A stretch of DNA of 64,000 nt, taken from Clitoria ternatea. Taxonomy: Eukaryota; Streptophyta; Magnoliopsida; Fabales; Fabaceae. How positions within the stretch are numbered: position 1 is the first letter of the stretch; every line of letters begins with the position of its first letter. Positions 9,791 to 22,852 of this stretch are shown one piece after another. Under the pieces are notes generated by a model. The model did no database searches. It was given only the letters and a program-made list of their open reading frames with translations, and was not told the DNA's origin. Both the position numbers and the translations under genes were made by a program. The stretch is taken from NCBI GenBank assembly GCA_037962975.1, contig CM075671.1, positions 39,580,501 through 39,644,500 of the forward strand, read 5' to 3'.

Positions 9791-12126
9791 GTAAAACAAA
9801 GTTAACAAGTTTTCTGCAACATTATAATCGGGTCTAACACCTACATGTTGCTGCATCCGACATATAGGAAGGCGTCCTAATCCCGTAGTGGTTACCATAG
9901 ACACATAAAGTCGGCGCATAAGTGCATGTTGCCACAATGCCGATGGCATGTAAGGCCATATCGGGACCAGTACTTCGTATTCCCATTACTCACATCGATC
10001 ACACTTATTCTGATAATATCGATTTATAAGAGACTTAGTGACAGTTCTCACAAGTCCATGACCAACACATGTGTGTCTTGTCATCATTATACTATTAATT
10101 TTGGCATACATCATGCTCTACCAATCATCACATATTGATTAACATCACCATAAATTGGTGTACCACTCATATATTTCAATCATCGTGGGGTAAATACCAC
10201 ATCATCAGGCCTCATCCATCTAGAATCCATGATCAACCTCATAACAATCCTTTATCTCATTCACATATTATTAGTTATAAATCAATTCAAGCCTAAATGA
10301 GTTATTAAAATCCTAGGAAGTACCCAACTCTGAGGTTAGAATAAGGTTTCCAATTATATACTGTGCTTTCACACTAGGAATCCTCCTCACAATTCGCAAC
10401 CAAAGTCCATAATTTGGACGCACAACCCATATTATGTCACATCATTACATGGCTCCTATTATCAATATAACACCTTTCAATTAAAGTGGAGGGTAATGAC
10501 ATGATCAAATCTCTATTTACCAGCACACAATCACGTATGTCATCCCTTTGTCATACCATAATCCATAGCTATTCTCATAATCATAATGTCAAGGGCATAC
10601 AATATAGCCTAAGATCATACCATCATGTACACCATAGCTAATACTATTCACACCTTAAATTCATCATTATTATTCATCAATCATCAGGGGTTACGTTTAT
10701 CATTCGCACTCCATCACATGCCGGCTCTAGCCTCGATATTTCATCACATAATAAATCTTACTATGGATCAACTAACCATAAGGTTTAACAATCCCTCAGA
10801 CTTAGAAAGTTCAATGGTCACCTAGTGCCCATTGTGGAACACTCCCATAACACACAACATCGTTAGATATGGCTCATAAAAACAACATAGAGCCTAGACC
10901 ACCATAGGGTCTGATTAAATCAATCATCCACAAGGTTTGATCATGTAAGATCATGCCAAATCAATGGGGTCACCACACCTAGCGGGTTAAAATTACATCA
11001 ATCATTCACTCAGTCCTCTCTTACAAAACCAAGTTCAACCCCAATGGGTGCATATGCAATTTCATATTTCACTACCTTATCATTTTATCACATATCCAAG
11101 TTCCCAATCTAGGGAGATACAACAATTTACATGTATCATATACTACATAAGGTTCTTGTGCCAAAGGATATAAAATCAATCATTTAAAATTTAGCACAAC
11201 CAAGCATCTCAATTCATCTCTCAACAAAAACATAGTTAATAATTTCATTCCATGAGCATTGACATCCTGGGGTTCCTTCATCTTCACTTATTTAATCGAT
11301 TCTAGCATATGTAACTCTTATAGTCAATAAATTTGCTTTGGCTATAAGCCATGGGCACCACTCATACATGAGACCTAAGCAATAATTTGATTTCAATATA
11401 CATACATATCAAGGTCTTAACATTTCACAGTCTATCACCATATCAATTCATATTTCATATCTCATATTTATCAACTTAATATTTCATTTGTATGATTAAC
11501 ATCCAACATGGATCCATCATCAAATCAATTTTATACTCAATGTATAAACATCAATTCATAATCACAATATATTCATCAATGGAAGGAAATAGGGTAAGGA
11601 ACTTGGCCGGACTTACACAATCAAACATATTACCCACATTGTATAATTTATCCACATGTATTCAATTCTATGATTCAACCATAATCAACAATGAGCAACT
11701 ATGCTTCATAGGTGTATCACACGACCTTAATTATATTGGGCATACTCCCATAAACGTCAATCATAACTTATGAATCATAATTTCACAGAGCCCTCAATGA
11801 GCTGTCATCATAATCCTATACTAATAATTCACAAAGAATAGACATTAAGGAAGCATTGCCCTTTTAATCAATTCATAATTCCTAGACAATTAGCCCTTCA
11901 CAAATCTATATAGGGCAATCAATGCTTAACATAATATCATCCTCAAGATAATTGTCACTCTTAAATCTATACAGAACAACCATATTCTAACAATCCCCAA
12001 AATGCCTCTCAATTGAGCAATCGTGCTCAACCCATCCATGATATCAATTTCAATGCAGTGTAACCATACTCTGATGATAGTTTAACAAATCTAATTCAAA
12101 GCAAAACCACACTCTGATACCACCTT
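9791..12126 (-). mobile_element. Non-coding body of a minus-strand chromovirus-like element
   Basis: Lies on the body side of the minus-strand LTR at 12127-17091 and starts there with a primer-binding site. About 2.3 kb was searched on both strands: it is AT-rich with many CAT/ATC runs and only short frames (70-93 codons) with no gag or pol resemblance. A body that lacks gag next to the PBS suggests a non-autonomous, LARD-like element. The Athila element ends directly at 9790, so it probably inserted into this body; the remainder would be left of the window. The function of the sequence is unknown. Confidence 0.5.
12111..12122 (-). other. Primer-binding site (initiator tRNA-Met type)
   Basis: Read on the minus strand, TGGTATCAGAGT begins five bases after the LTR end. 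Eleven of 12 bases match TGGTATCAGAGC, the usual PBS complementary to initiator tRNA-Met. It fixes the LTR's orientation and identity as a 5' LTR. Confidence 0.8.
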
Positions 12127-13261
12127 TGTAACACCCCGGTTTTCCGGACCTGAATCCCGATGTAATCAAAATAATAATTAATAAAAATGTGAGTAAATTT
12201 TTCACGTTCAGAATAGTTTCAAAAACACTCCAATGATTACCTCGAGACCCGAGCCATAGAAAACCGAAGAGTAAGATTTACTAAATATAACTGGATCAGC
12301 ATCTAAAATTACCCACAACAGTATACAAAATAATAGAGTTTACAACAGAAGAAGAATGTGTATACCAGGCATACGCCTAGTCCCATATATGAAGATATGA
12401 GAAAAGGCTTGGCAAAAGCATGCAAATACATAACATAAACCTATTATATCACAATTCATTTATACACTCACAACATACACAAGCATTACCTAAGATATAT
12501 ATATACATATACATCTGGGGTCATGCCCTAACTATCACCACTGCCCATATCTCATAATTGGCCTACCCATTCACCTATTGGCATTAATCCAAACACCACT
12601 ATCATCAATGTATATATTGTTCAAGTTTAATTCCTCAAGTACTCACTAAATCATCACTTATGTACTAATACATATGATCACCATTCATGCATGCACGATT
12701 ATCTTATACATTACCAAAATCACTAAATCATCAATATCATCATATACAATTTATTCTTTACATTAAAATTCACAAATGATGCCGGCCAAGGCATTCCCAC
12801 TACCATTATTTACCTTCCCGAAACTTCAATTTGAAATCTGAACTCATCCCATGGCAACCTGCATCAAAATTCTAAAAAGGAGACCACATGGGAGAGTGAG
12901 TTATACATTCAAAATGACGAATATACATATATTGTGATTAAGTGAACATGCATTCATCCATCATGTGTGCTTTGCTATAAAATGATTAATTCACCATTCA
13001 ATCATCATCATATTAGTATGATAGGCATACAAGCCTCATGAAACACAGTTCACAACATAAGCAAGCTCAAGCACATACACAATTACATTTCCACTTATCA
13101 ACAAGGGCATTCACAAGTTATCATCATTAATTCATTAAATCTTTACTCAATTCCTCCTCGCAAGGGGTTTCTCATCTCGTGGTCATCCCATCTCAAATTC
13201 CATGCATCTATGGCTAATGCATATGTCGACTGTTTAATAATGCACATGCACGGATCCGATT

Positions 13262-13560
13262 TTATTTCATCAGGTGATCGCAACCACCACATCATTCAAT
13301 TGCATGGGTTTCCCGCCTCGCAAGGGGTACTCCCTCTAGCAGCCTCGCAAGGTACTTTCTCGTGATCGCAACCACGTTCAATAATTCATATTGGTTTCCC
13401 GCCTCGCAAGGGGTACTCCCGCCTCGTGATCGCAACCACGGGCATCATAGGAACTCGCAAGCCCTTTTTTATTTCAACAACCAGGTGATCACAACCACCG
13501 GCAAGTTGGTTTCCTGCCTCATAAGGGGTACTCCCTTTATAGAATTCCGCAGAATCTTTC
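13262..13560. repeat. Imperfect tandem sub-repeat inside the LTR
   Basis: Three diverged units of about 110 bp, each with GTTTCC(C/T)GCCTC, AAGGGGTACTCCC and GTGATC(G/A)CAACCAC. A weaker copy starts near 13155. It is more GC-rich than the rest of the LTR. Confidence 0.75.
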
Positions 13561-14504
13561 TTTATTGTGATCTTAACCACATATTTAATGTTATGCCATG
13601 CCATGAATGCAAAATGCAATAATGCATATGCCCATCAACCTCGCAAGGATATCTCACCCTCTCACATAGGGATATATTTTAATTTGGCATTTTCAATCAA
13701 TAACATACAATTATTTACAAAGCCTCTCAAGGCATATCATTCATATACTTGACATCTCAATAGCCAAAATATCATTCTCACATTAATCCACACATGGAAA
13801 TCAATAAGGCATTTCAAAACATAAATTCAGCAATCATCATTACATCTCATACATACATGTCAATACTTGCATTAACCATAATTGCACTACGCCGATCAAT
13901 AATAACATTCTAGGGCATGTTCAACAACAACGTCCTTTTTCATTCAACATTGTCATTTATCATTCAATATATATGGTATCATTCATTCTTATTCATCATT
14001 AACATTTTTTTTCAAAATTCATTGAGTTATAATAACTCATTGCCATTCAATTATCCCCTTATTATTTCTATCGTCAATCAAGGTGTGTCATACAATCACA
14101 TCATTTACTTTTCATCAAGATTCATAATATATCAATAGAGGGGAAGCATACATGTTTTCATAACATAGAATAGGCATACACATACCTTGCCAAGGCCTTA
14201 AGCCATTCCCTAATCACCACTAAGACAAACCACACATATACCCTTAATGAATTCTCTTGTTATTATATAATGTAAGGGGTTTTGGATACTAATGAGCTCA
14301 TGAAAAATTTCAACTTCAAGATATAAGAAAGGCTCATTTTTAGTCCTAAAAGTAGTGGGACATGTCACAATTGTCACTTATTAGTCATAATGGTTTCGAA
14401 GAGAGTCTAAGAAGATCCAATAATTGTAAAGTAGGCTTGAGGAGCTAAAAGATGTAAGATGAATGCTTAAGGTGTGAAAATTTAAATTTCACACTGATAT
14501 AATC

Positions 14505-14810
14505 GATTAGGCCATGTACTAATCGATTGCCCTAACCGATTATAGAATTGGGGATAATCGATTATAGAGCTCCTGGAATTTATGTAATGCATCAGATATT
14601 TCACCTAGTAGATTACAAGAACCAATCTAATCGACTATAAGGATTCTGTTTGGTTCATAATCGATTACAACACTGAATGTAATCAGTTAGCTTGGTTCTG
14701 TTTAGCTCATAATCGATTACAATTTTGAGTCTAATCGATTATGGGACTGTAATCGATATCCTTAAAGACAGAAGCCTTGTAATCGATTAGGCCAGAGGGC
14801 TAATCAATTA
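14505..14810. repeat. TAATCGATTA word cluster
   Basis: Roughly a dozen copies of (T/G)AATCGATTA(C/G) and one-base variants in 300 bases, spaced 15-40 bases apart. The word is its own reverse complement at its core. The same word fills part of the SIRE-like solo LTR at 22215-22722. Confidence 0.85.
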
Positions 14811-17091
14811 CACCCTATCAGAATGCAGAAATTATGTAAATTTTCTTAAGGAAATGAACTTCTCACATACCTAAATCTATGCAAACAATATCAGAATGCT
14901 ACCAAATTTTGACACAAGTTATAATACATCATTTGTGACGCATAACCACCGGTCTCACTCAAAAATTCCTTAAGATGAGTGACTTATGCGCATAAATGCA
15001 TTTTACCATTTTGAGGATCTTTTGTGCAACTCAAGGGCCTATTCTCAATGGAATTGGCCCGTTCCAGTTTCTACAAGTCATAAACTATGCATAGAAGCTA
15101 TTGTAACTATCCCATGCCCTTCAATCCTCATAAAACTTTATTTAGCTCTATTATTTCCTTAATTATGCATTAATGTCAATGCCTAATTTCACATTTTGAG
15201 TAATTTCTCTACCAATATAAACATTAATGCCATCAAATGGGCCTTAGCCTCTCATTACCAATATTCATTCATCAAAATCGAATGGAATTCTAAATTCACA
15301 TGGTATATGCATACTTCAACCCCTCATGGGTTATTCATCATCATATATACACATATATTATCATCATTAGCCAACAATTTGCCATTCACATCATTTCACT
15401 ATGAACATGGCAGGGCAAGCTTGAGTATCATGACATACAATAATCATCAATTATATAACTCATGCAATTTGAATGTAAACTCCTCTCCTACCTCGAGGGA
15501 AGAGCCAAAATTTGAATGTGCCGATCATCCCGCACCATCATCCGGCACATAATCTACACAACGTACATATATGTATTCATTCAATCATAAGCCATCACAA
15601 GGTTTTCATCATAATTCTTAAACAATCACAAACATCCTTTAAGGCTTAGTAATGAGTTCTAGACTTGCCAACACACTAATCCATACACATATGTTAGGCT
15701 TCGGGATTTCCTTTCCCAAAACCAAGATTTTCTAAATCTCAAAAGGGCTACCCAACCCAATAACAACACTGTCATATCCTTCATCAAAAGACATCTGATT
15801 TGTCATCTTTGCCACTCAAGGTTCAACATGACCCAACATAGCCTCTTAAAAGCCATCACCAAATCAACAATTTCAATTTATTCATTCATGGTCTAAGATC
15901 TCATCAAGTCACTATCTCATTTCACTTCCTTAATCTATCACTATTGGTCATTTACCATTATCATCATCACCATGAGCAACCACAATCAAAATCAATTCTC
16001 TTAGTCACAATGTACACATTCCTATATCTTAAGATTAGGATTCTTTAAAAGAATTCAATAGCTATCATTCTTATGATTCAAGCCTTTCTTAGCCATATCT
16101 TTACCTTTAGCACACTAAGCAACTTGGGGTCATTACTCTAATTTTCTTGATTCCACAATTCCTCAACATCAATCATCAATATTACTCATTCAAAACTCTT
16201 TCTCATATATAAAATCACTCTCATATCAATAACTCACAATTTCTTAAGGATTCCCCAAAGCCCTAAAACTTCAATGCCTAGGGTTTCCATAAAAAATCCT
16301 CAATCATCAATTTTAACCATTTATAAGCTTCATTTCAAGCACCCATAAGCTAACAACATAGCATTCTAACCATCGACCACAACAACAACAATTCCGCAAT
16401 GGTTTTCTAACCTAGGGTTTGGTTCCATATACCATTATCCATCAAAATAACATCCAATCTTCTATCACTATACTTAAATAAACTCGAAACCATAAGCAAA
16501 AGCCATGGGTGATCAAAATCACACCTCTTTCTCTAAGCTCAAGCCCCAAAACGAAAATGAGAGGGAGACAAGAGGAGATGAGCAAAGCTTTGCTCCAAAG
16601 CCCCACTCTTGCTTCATAAATCCATGATATCCAATTGATTTTGAGTGGGTGAGGAAGTGGAGGAGGAGGGAAGGAGAAGAAAAATGAAGGATGATGGAGG
16701 GAGAAGGAACCAACGTGAAAATAAGAGAAAATAGGAAGGGGTTTCATTTTAAATTTCATTCCCTTCATTAAAATCTTTCCATTTTACAACATACAGGATC
16801 TCCGTTCGGACACAATACATCATCTAAAAATTATTCCGAATATAGATTCAGATTCCCAATAATATTTTTAACAGCCCTGACAAACGGCATCTGAATCGGA
16901 GATACTTGGTCCGATACCTATATTTTAACCGGGTAAAATTTTAGCTCCTAAAATCTCAATAAATTGTAAATAATCCTTATAAATCTCAATTTAATTATTT
17001 CAATATTTTTGGGACACTCATTAGTCCATTTATAATTATTTACTATTTATTCCTTCTATTTAATTACTTTTATAAAATTTGGGATGTTACA

Positions 17092-17320
17092 ACATGGGTG
17101 CCTCCGCATCGTCTATGAACGGTCCCCTGCGACTGTACCTTGTATTATTTATCGGGTGACACGACTGCTTTCCAGTGTGCATGGTACTAACCTGGAGTTC
17201 CGGTATAGAAAGGTATCTGATACGGGTGTACAGTCCAGAGGTTTACCTGTGACACCGGTAAGCGAGTAAGATCGGGTGGAATTATCCTCTTGCCCATGTA
17301 CCGGTATCTAGACCGGATCA
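17092..17320 (-). repeat. Probable truncated Tat-family LTR scrap
   Basis: The right end, ACCGGTATCTAGACCGGATCA, resembles the inner edge of the Tat LTR at 58861-59664 (minus orientation), and GACACCGGTAAG recalls its GACACCGGTTTC. The left part is cut by the chromovirus-like LTR. The match is short and judged by eye only. Confidence 0.45.
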
Positions 17321-18490
17321 TAGATGTAGAGGTCCATTTGTGCAATGCCAAATATTCTAACTAAAAAAATTAAAAAGAAATGTATTACTATAAAAATAAA
17401 TAAATAAATACATAATATATATATATATATATATTGGATGACAAGTAGTTGGCATCATCATTGCTTTTATTTTAGATATTAACGCTTATTGTGAACATTG
17501 TTACTATTTTTATTATGACATTATCATCATTTTCTTATAGTAGTTAAGAAGTCTTGTCAGGCTCACAATGTTAAACAATCCCTTGATAAGAGGCAACCTG
17601 TCACCTTTTCCCATTCTTCATCTCTACTTTTCTCTATAACCTCATTTTCTATTCTCTACTCTTTAAACAAATATAGCTTTAAAGTAATCTAACAATGGAA
17701 CAAACACTTGCAAAACTCAAGTAAAGATTCCCTACATTTCCCCGAGATGTGGTTGTAAAAATTTACAAAGTTTGAGTTCAATGATTAAGCCTATTCATAT
17801 GTTTTGGCATTCTAGAGATGTAAGTTGGCTTATTGAAGCTAAGGTACATCTTTTAGGTTAATTACATAAGTCATATATAAAACATTTGTCACGTATGGGA
17901 TGTAGTTCTTATTCTAAAAAATGAAGAGCTAAGAGGATGGGAGTTTTCCATAGGTGTGCAAGATGGAACTATGATACATGTTGTAGAAACCCTGGAATGG
18001 TATCTATAAATCGGGAGGATAAAATTAACTTTATAAGGGATGAGTTGAGTAAAGAGTGTAACTTGGATAACTTAATCCAAACTCTTGAGATGTATCCATG
18101 TGGAATTGTTCAAGGAGTCTTTCTAAAGTTATATGATCTATTCATTCAACAGAAACAAAACTATAGCCTTGGGAATCTGGCTTTAAATGACCCTGTTTGT
18201 CAGTTTAAAAGAAAACTGGATGGGTAGTAAAAATCTTGACTCATAGAAGGTATTTAAGTCGTTACTGGACGTAAAACCAGAGGAAGATGTGAGTCACAAT
18301 CACAACTACTGTACATATTTATTGTTATTTTCACTGCTTTACTTTTCTAAATTCACTTTGACTTTTAATAATTACTTGCTTTTATTTTCTACAATCACGT
18401 CTTTTCAATTTTCTTTAGTATCATCATTTCTTTTCATATCATAATAATTGTGTAAACTTTTTCTCTATCATCAATTGTTTCAATCTCAGC
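17321..18490. other. Unassigned stretch with one unrecognised frame
   Basis: AT-rich DNA holding an (AT)10 run at 17415-17434 and one open frame at 17937-18227 on + (96 codons, MGVFHRCARWNYDTCCRNPG...). I do not recognise that product. It has five Cys residues and no hydrophobic segment, and no splice sites or homologous flank persuade me that it is a gene. I see no retrotransposon domain here. Confidence 0.4.
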
Positions 18491-18497
18491 CTTTATC

Positions 18498-18505
18498 TAT
18501 ATAAG
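18498..18505 (+). promoter_or_regulatory. TATA-like box upstream of the LOG pseudogene
   Basis: TATATAAG lies about 60 bases before the first LOG-like codons, a plausible core-promoter distance. With the coding part dead it may only be a relic. Confidence 0.35.
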
Positions 18506-18559
18506 GGTGTATAACTCTATGTAGAAGAACAAAAAAATGAAAAAATAAAATCCAATTGA

Positions 18560-19106
18560 GTGTTTGGTGGATCCAACAATAGGAATGAGAAGGAATACCT
18601 AAAGGCGGCAGCTGAGTTAGGGAAAATATTAGCTACAAAGAAAATAAATGTCTTGTATAAAGGAGGGATCCATGGCTTGAGAGGTTCTATGGCATTATCT
18701 ACCCTAATTGGAGGAAGCAATATCTTTTGTATTGTCCTAAAACATACTAAAAATGCATCCAATTTTTCTTGTAGGAACTGAGATAAATGCTACAAGCATT
18801 CATCAACTAATGACCCATATGCTTTTTGGTGCTGAAGCCTTTATTGCACTTCCTGGAGGTTTGGGTACTTTTGAGAATATATTCTGCATTTCATCATAGT
18901 GTAAAATGAACCTTCATAAGAAGTAATTAGCATTTTTAAATATTAATGGTTTTTATGATGATTTATTAATTTTCTTAGATAACGTTGTAGAACAGGGCTT
19001 TATAACCCAAATAGATCGCTCACTCATTCATATTTCTACAGATACAGATAAACTAATTGATATTTTGCAGGCCTCTTTACCTCCACCTCAAATATTTCTG
19101 AAGTAG
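18560..19106 (+). pseudogene. LOG-family phosphoribohydrolase pseudogene
   Basis: Intact LOG enzymes release active cytokinin bases from cytokinin riboside 5'-monophosphates in the cytosol. Here 18560-18760 reads VFGGSNNRNEKEY, AAAELGKILATKKINVLYKG and GLRGSMALSTLIGGSN, matching the N-terminal nucleotide-binding fold. After an acceptor-like TTTTTCTTGTAG comes the most conserved part: AEAFIALPGGLGTFE, with the family's PGGxGTxxE signature. Then come stops near 18896-18925 and a continuation, LAFLNINGFYDDLL and VVEQGFI, up to a TAG at 19104. A stop lies directly before VFGGS and no good ATG is left. Total length is about 180 codons against the usual ~210-220. It is the only host-type gene I see; the subfamily cannot be fixed. 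Confidence 0.8.
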
Positions 19107-19283
19107 GGTGAGGATCACAGATGAAAGCGCAAGAATCTGGAACTAGACACCACTCTTTGGTTATAATTTCTTTCTCACTTTTATCTCTATTTAAAAAAAC
19201 AAAATAAAATAAAATAAAGAGACTATGGAAATCATATAAGACAATAAGGACAATGTCTTGAATAAGTGTGGGGGGTCTGATTG

Positions 19284-19305
19284 ATATATATATATATATG
19301 TGTGT

Positions 19306-19336
<31 letters not shown>
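19284..19336. repeat. Compound (AT)n(GT)n microsatellite
   Basis: An AT run passes into TG repeats with one TATG interruption. The His/Thr- and Tyr/Ile-rich frames on the opposite strand (19191-19423) are translations of it, not genes. Confidence 0.95.
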
Positions 19337-21327
19337 ATGGATGAGCAAAGTAAAGATTAATTTGGACAGGTTGCATCTAAAGTTATAAGATGCATCTTTA
19401 AGAACCAATGTCTTGAGATGCATCCTTTACTATACAATTTCGTTGTTTTTGTTGTAAAATAAAGAAATTATGTTTTGAATAATCTTATTTAATTTTAGGG
19501 TTTGCAAAAGTTGTAAGGATGGCCGAGTAAAGAACTGAAAGTCTTGAGACACATCCTTACAACCAATTTCACTTAGTCTTTAAAAAATAAAAAAAAATGT
19601 GATTTTGCTATGTAATTTAAAAAACAACATCTATAGTTAGCCACCATCATTATCATCTATAAAACCATTTCCATCTCACTTTCTTCAAACCGCCCATCCT
19701 CATCGAAAAGAAAATACAACTATTATCTCCTTCTTTCAATAATCGTACATCCTTCATCTCTAACTTTATCTTAGCCAGAAACCCCTTTTATGACCATTTG
19801 ACGTCACCATAGTAACCCAAACACGACTAATCCACCACCACAACACTTAAGCAAACCCTCCACCTTTTTCTTTCAGATCGAAGCCACACCTCACCACTAA
19901 CTAATCATCAAGATCTATGTTTTATTATTATTACAATGGATAATTTGGTAGATTATTTCTACATGTATACAAATGAGTTAATATGTATGTTATTGATCTT
20001 GATTCTACTCATATTTTTATTGATGTTCTTTTTCTAGGCTTTCACAAAAAAATTTATGAAACATGATCAAATGACAAACAAATTGTTCAGTTCACATACA
20101 CTTGAATTGATCAATTTGTTGTAGGTATCTTCATCAACACCAAGCACTCCAATAATAATAAAAAAAGAGCAAGAAGCAGAAGGAACCAGATCCTGACACC
20201 AATCTTCAGTTATAAAATATTTTCCTTATTTGTTTTGTTTCTTGTTCACACAAAAAAATTCAGTTTATATATATATATAATCATGCGCTATTATTGAATT
20301 TATAAATTATGTAAGTAATAAATAATTACATCATCCTTGTCTAATATTTCATGACATGTGAATAATTTCCTTGCATATTAATTCAATAAGTTAGTTGTGA
20401 AGATCAAATTGTATATGAATTATGATAGATTAACCATCCCTGGTGAGACTCTGAGCTTAATTGGATGGACTACATTATGCCATATTTCTTCTTTCTTGGT
20501 TGCCCCTTATTTGTTAGTAATCTAAAACTTGACTTGTTTCTTCTTGATGTATTATGTTCCATGTGCAAGCTTTGATATGATTAAGTTCATTTTTTTTCTT
20601 CGCCACTAGCCATATACCCTACCTTGTACATTTTCCATTGTTCACCACTTTGAGCCTATGAACATCCATTTCTTGATTTAGCCATATAATTAACCAATAA
20701 CAAAAAAAAATAATCACCTTTGCTTAAGAATTGATTAGGAGTTTTGGAATTATTATGGATAAAGGTTCTTGATATTTGGGGAAATATACCCAAGTTTATG
20801 TTGTTTGGTCTCTCCTAGTAAACTTGTTTCATTGTTCATTTACTCTAGTATTTTGTCCTATACCATGTTTCATTTTGTTTGAGTATTGAGTTTCAAAATG
20901 TATTTCCATAATCACTGAATCACGTACTTCATTGCTCCTTTTTATCCCTATGTTTAGCTATACCATTTCACGTAATCCACCCTATCACCTTGGCCATATT
21001 ACAACCTTAATAAAGTCCTTTTGCTCTTTGCATGCATATGTGTTCAAGTATGGAATTTAGAAATTTCTCAAGCCTATGGAAGTGCTAACTTATTTGGGTG
21101 ATTTTTAGAGTACAGACTAGCCTAAACAACTGATATACAGAGAGTGTTAAGAAAATATCTATCATCTTTTATTTACTCTTTAATTTAATCACTCAATTTG
21201 TGTAGTTGGTATGTAATGTATTTTATTCATACTTATCATGACTTCTTGATATAAAGGATCATGTATATTACTTACTACTTTAAATGAGCTAATGCTCTAC
21301 TTTTTCTACTTTTTCTAGAGAGAAGTA
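19337..21327. other. Unassigned AT-rich DNA
   Basis: About 2 kb without coding similarity on either strand. One weak direct repeat is visible: GTCTTGAGATGCATCC near 19410 and GTCTTGAGACACATCC near 19540, with similar flanks. It might be an old MITE pair or diverged LTR DNA. Confidence 0.4.
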
Positions 21328-21332
21328 GGAGC

Positions 21333-22847
21333 TGTTATTCAAGTGGCCTCAATACTCAAGAGGGGGTGAATTGAGTTTTAAAACTTTTCGTTGGAATGCC
21401 TTTGAAATTGATTTCTTTTTCATAAGTTAATAGAGTATGCCAGAGATAGAGAGTATTGTAGAAGAAACAATGTAAAACAAGATGTAAATGTTGCTTAGGC
21501 AATTTATCAAACACTTGGTGTGCAACACTATAATACTAGTTGTTCAAGCAAGTTTAAGAGAGGAAATCACTATCAATAATAACAATCCAGCCAGATGCAG
21601 TATGTAAATACAAGAGAGTAAGGGAGAAGAGCGTGCAGACCAATTTAACGAGTTCCACCAACCCGGTCTCGCCTTCAAGCAACCCACTTGAAGGATTTCC
21701 ACTATTAAAGTTTAGAGATACAAGCTATGAGCAATTGCAGCTTCGTAGTGTCCCACACTCAAGAACTCAATCCTCACTAGCACAAGGGCAACCCACCCAA
21801 TCTCTCAAACTCTCAATATCCCCAAGGTTGAACCCCAACCTTTGTAACCACTCAACCTAGAGTGAAATTTGGTGTTTGGTGTTTGTGTTTACAAGCAATA
21901 TACTCTCTCAATAGAGTTGATATACAAATGAAAGCTCTCATAATTTCTAACTCTCATAAGAGAGGATTTATAAATATAAGCTCTTAAGTTTCAGAACTTG
22001 AAACTAAACAATGAAATAGAACTCACAAGACACAAGATTTGATTTCCCTTTGATGGATTTTGGATACTTGAGTAGCTTGAAGGAGTCTTGCATTTATAGG
22101 CCTTGGAGAGGTGCCCTAACATCTTCAGAGCTGTTGCACAGCATGGGCATTCGAGTTGGAAATAGAGAAGTGAGCTGGTTTCCCACTTACAACACTTTTC
22201 CCCAAATTCTGGCATGATGGTAATCAATTATGCCTCGAGCTGTAATCGATTACACTTTGAATTCTTTAGTGTAATTCAGTTGATAGTCGATTAGGCCTTC
22301 TTGTGTAATCGATTAGCTTGAGAACAGAAGCCTGCTAATCGATTGTTTAATACCTTGTAATCGATTGTGAGTGGCACCTGATACATTTAATTGTGTTTTG
22401 TAGCATGGTAATCAATTATGCCTTCCATGCAATCGATTAGGGTGTAAATAGAGCTTTCATAATCGGTTAGTCCTGGTCTGGTAATCGATTAGGGACCTTA
22501 CAGAACATTGGTAATCGATTGTGGAAACCTTGCAATCGATTAGGAGATGTACCTAATACTTTTTATTCAATTTTTCACTTGGTAATCGATTATGTCCATT
22601 GGTGCAATCAATTAGCTTACAAACAGAACTTATGTAATCGATTAGTCTTGTTGATGTAATCGATTATGTCTTGGACAAAACTCTTGTAATCGATTATTGT
22701 CGATACTGTAATCGATTACTAGACGCGTTTTTGCAGGTCTGGTGCTGTTTTCTCTATTTTCATGGTAACTTGAGCCTTTTGCTTTGAGTCTTCAATTGCT
22801 TTTGTCATTATCAAAATTATTCAACCTGAAATACATATTCAAACATA
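21333..22847 (-). mobile_element. SIRE-like copia solo LTR, 1515 bp
   Basis: On the minus strand it runs from TATGTTTGAATATG to CCACTTGAATAACA. The last ~100 bases match the end of the intact SIRE LTR at 27975 (AATTCACCCCC, CTTGAG, GAGGCCACTTG), and a block like its GAATGTGGGACACTA is present. The flanks are GGAGC on both sides (21328-21332 and 22848-22852), a perfect 5-bp target duplication, and no body follows, so it is a solo LTR left by recombination. The short frames inside are not genes. It carries a dense TAATCGATTA cluster. Confidence 0.85.
22215..22722. repeat. TAATCGATTA word cluster in the SIRE-like LTR
   Basis: About 17 copies of GTAATCGATTA(C/G) or one-base variants such as AATCAATTA and AATCGGTTA in 500 bases, typically 20-45 bases apart, with unrelated sequence between. 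Confidence 0.9.
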
Positions 22848-22852
22848 GGAGC

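Larger units (their letters stand above)
12127..17091 (-). repeat. Chromovirus-like 5' LTR, 4965 bp
   Basis: On the + strand it begins TGTAACACCCCGG and ends GGGATGTTACA, the terminal pattern shared with the Tekay element at 29863-42454. It has clear colinear similarity to the large solo LTR at 51953-58710 near both ends: both share GGCATACG(C/T)CTAGTC, GGCCAAGGC, and a block on ACTCAAAAATTCC. It contains a ~110-bp sub-repeat (13262-13560) and a cluster of the TAATCGATTA word (14505-14810). Short frames here (for example the overlapping pair near 13.4 kb, and 16442-16768 on minus) are not genes. The base just right of it begins a different LTR scrap. Confidence 0.8.

Noticed and set aside
13362..13622. 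Overlapping frames on both strands (86 and 77 codons)
   Set aside because: They arise from the GC-richer sub-repeat inside the LTR and have no family resemblance.
17937..18227. 96-codon frame ahead of the LOG relic as an upstream exon
   Set aside because: No match to LOG or any family I know, no clear splice sites, and stops separate it from the LOG frame. Kept only as unrecognised.
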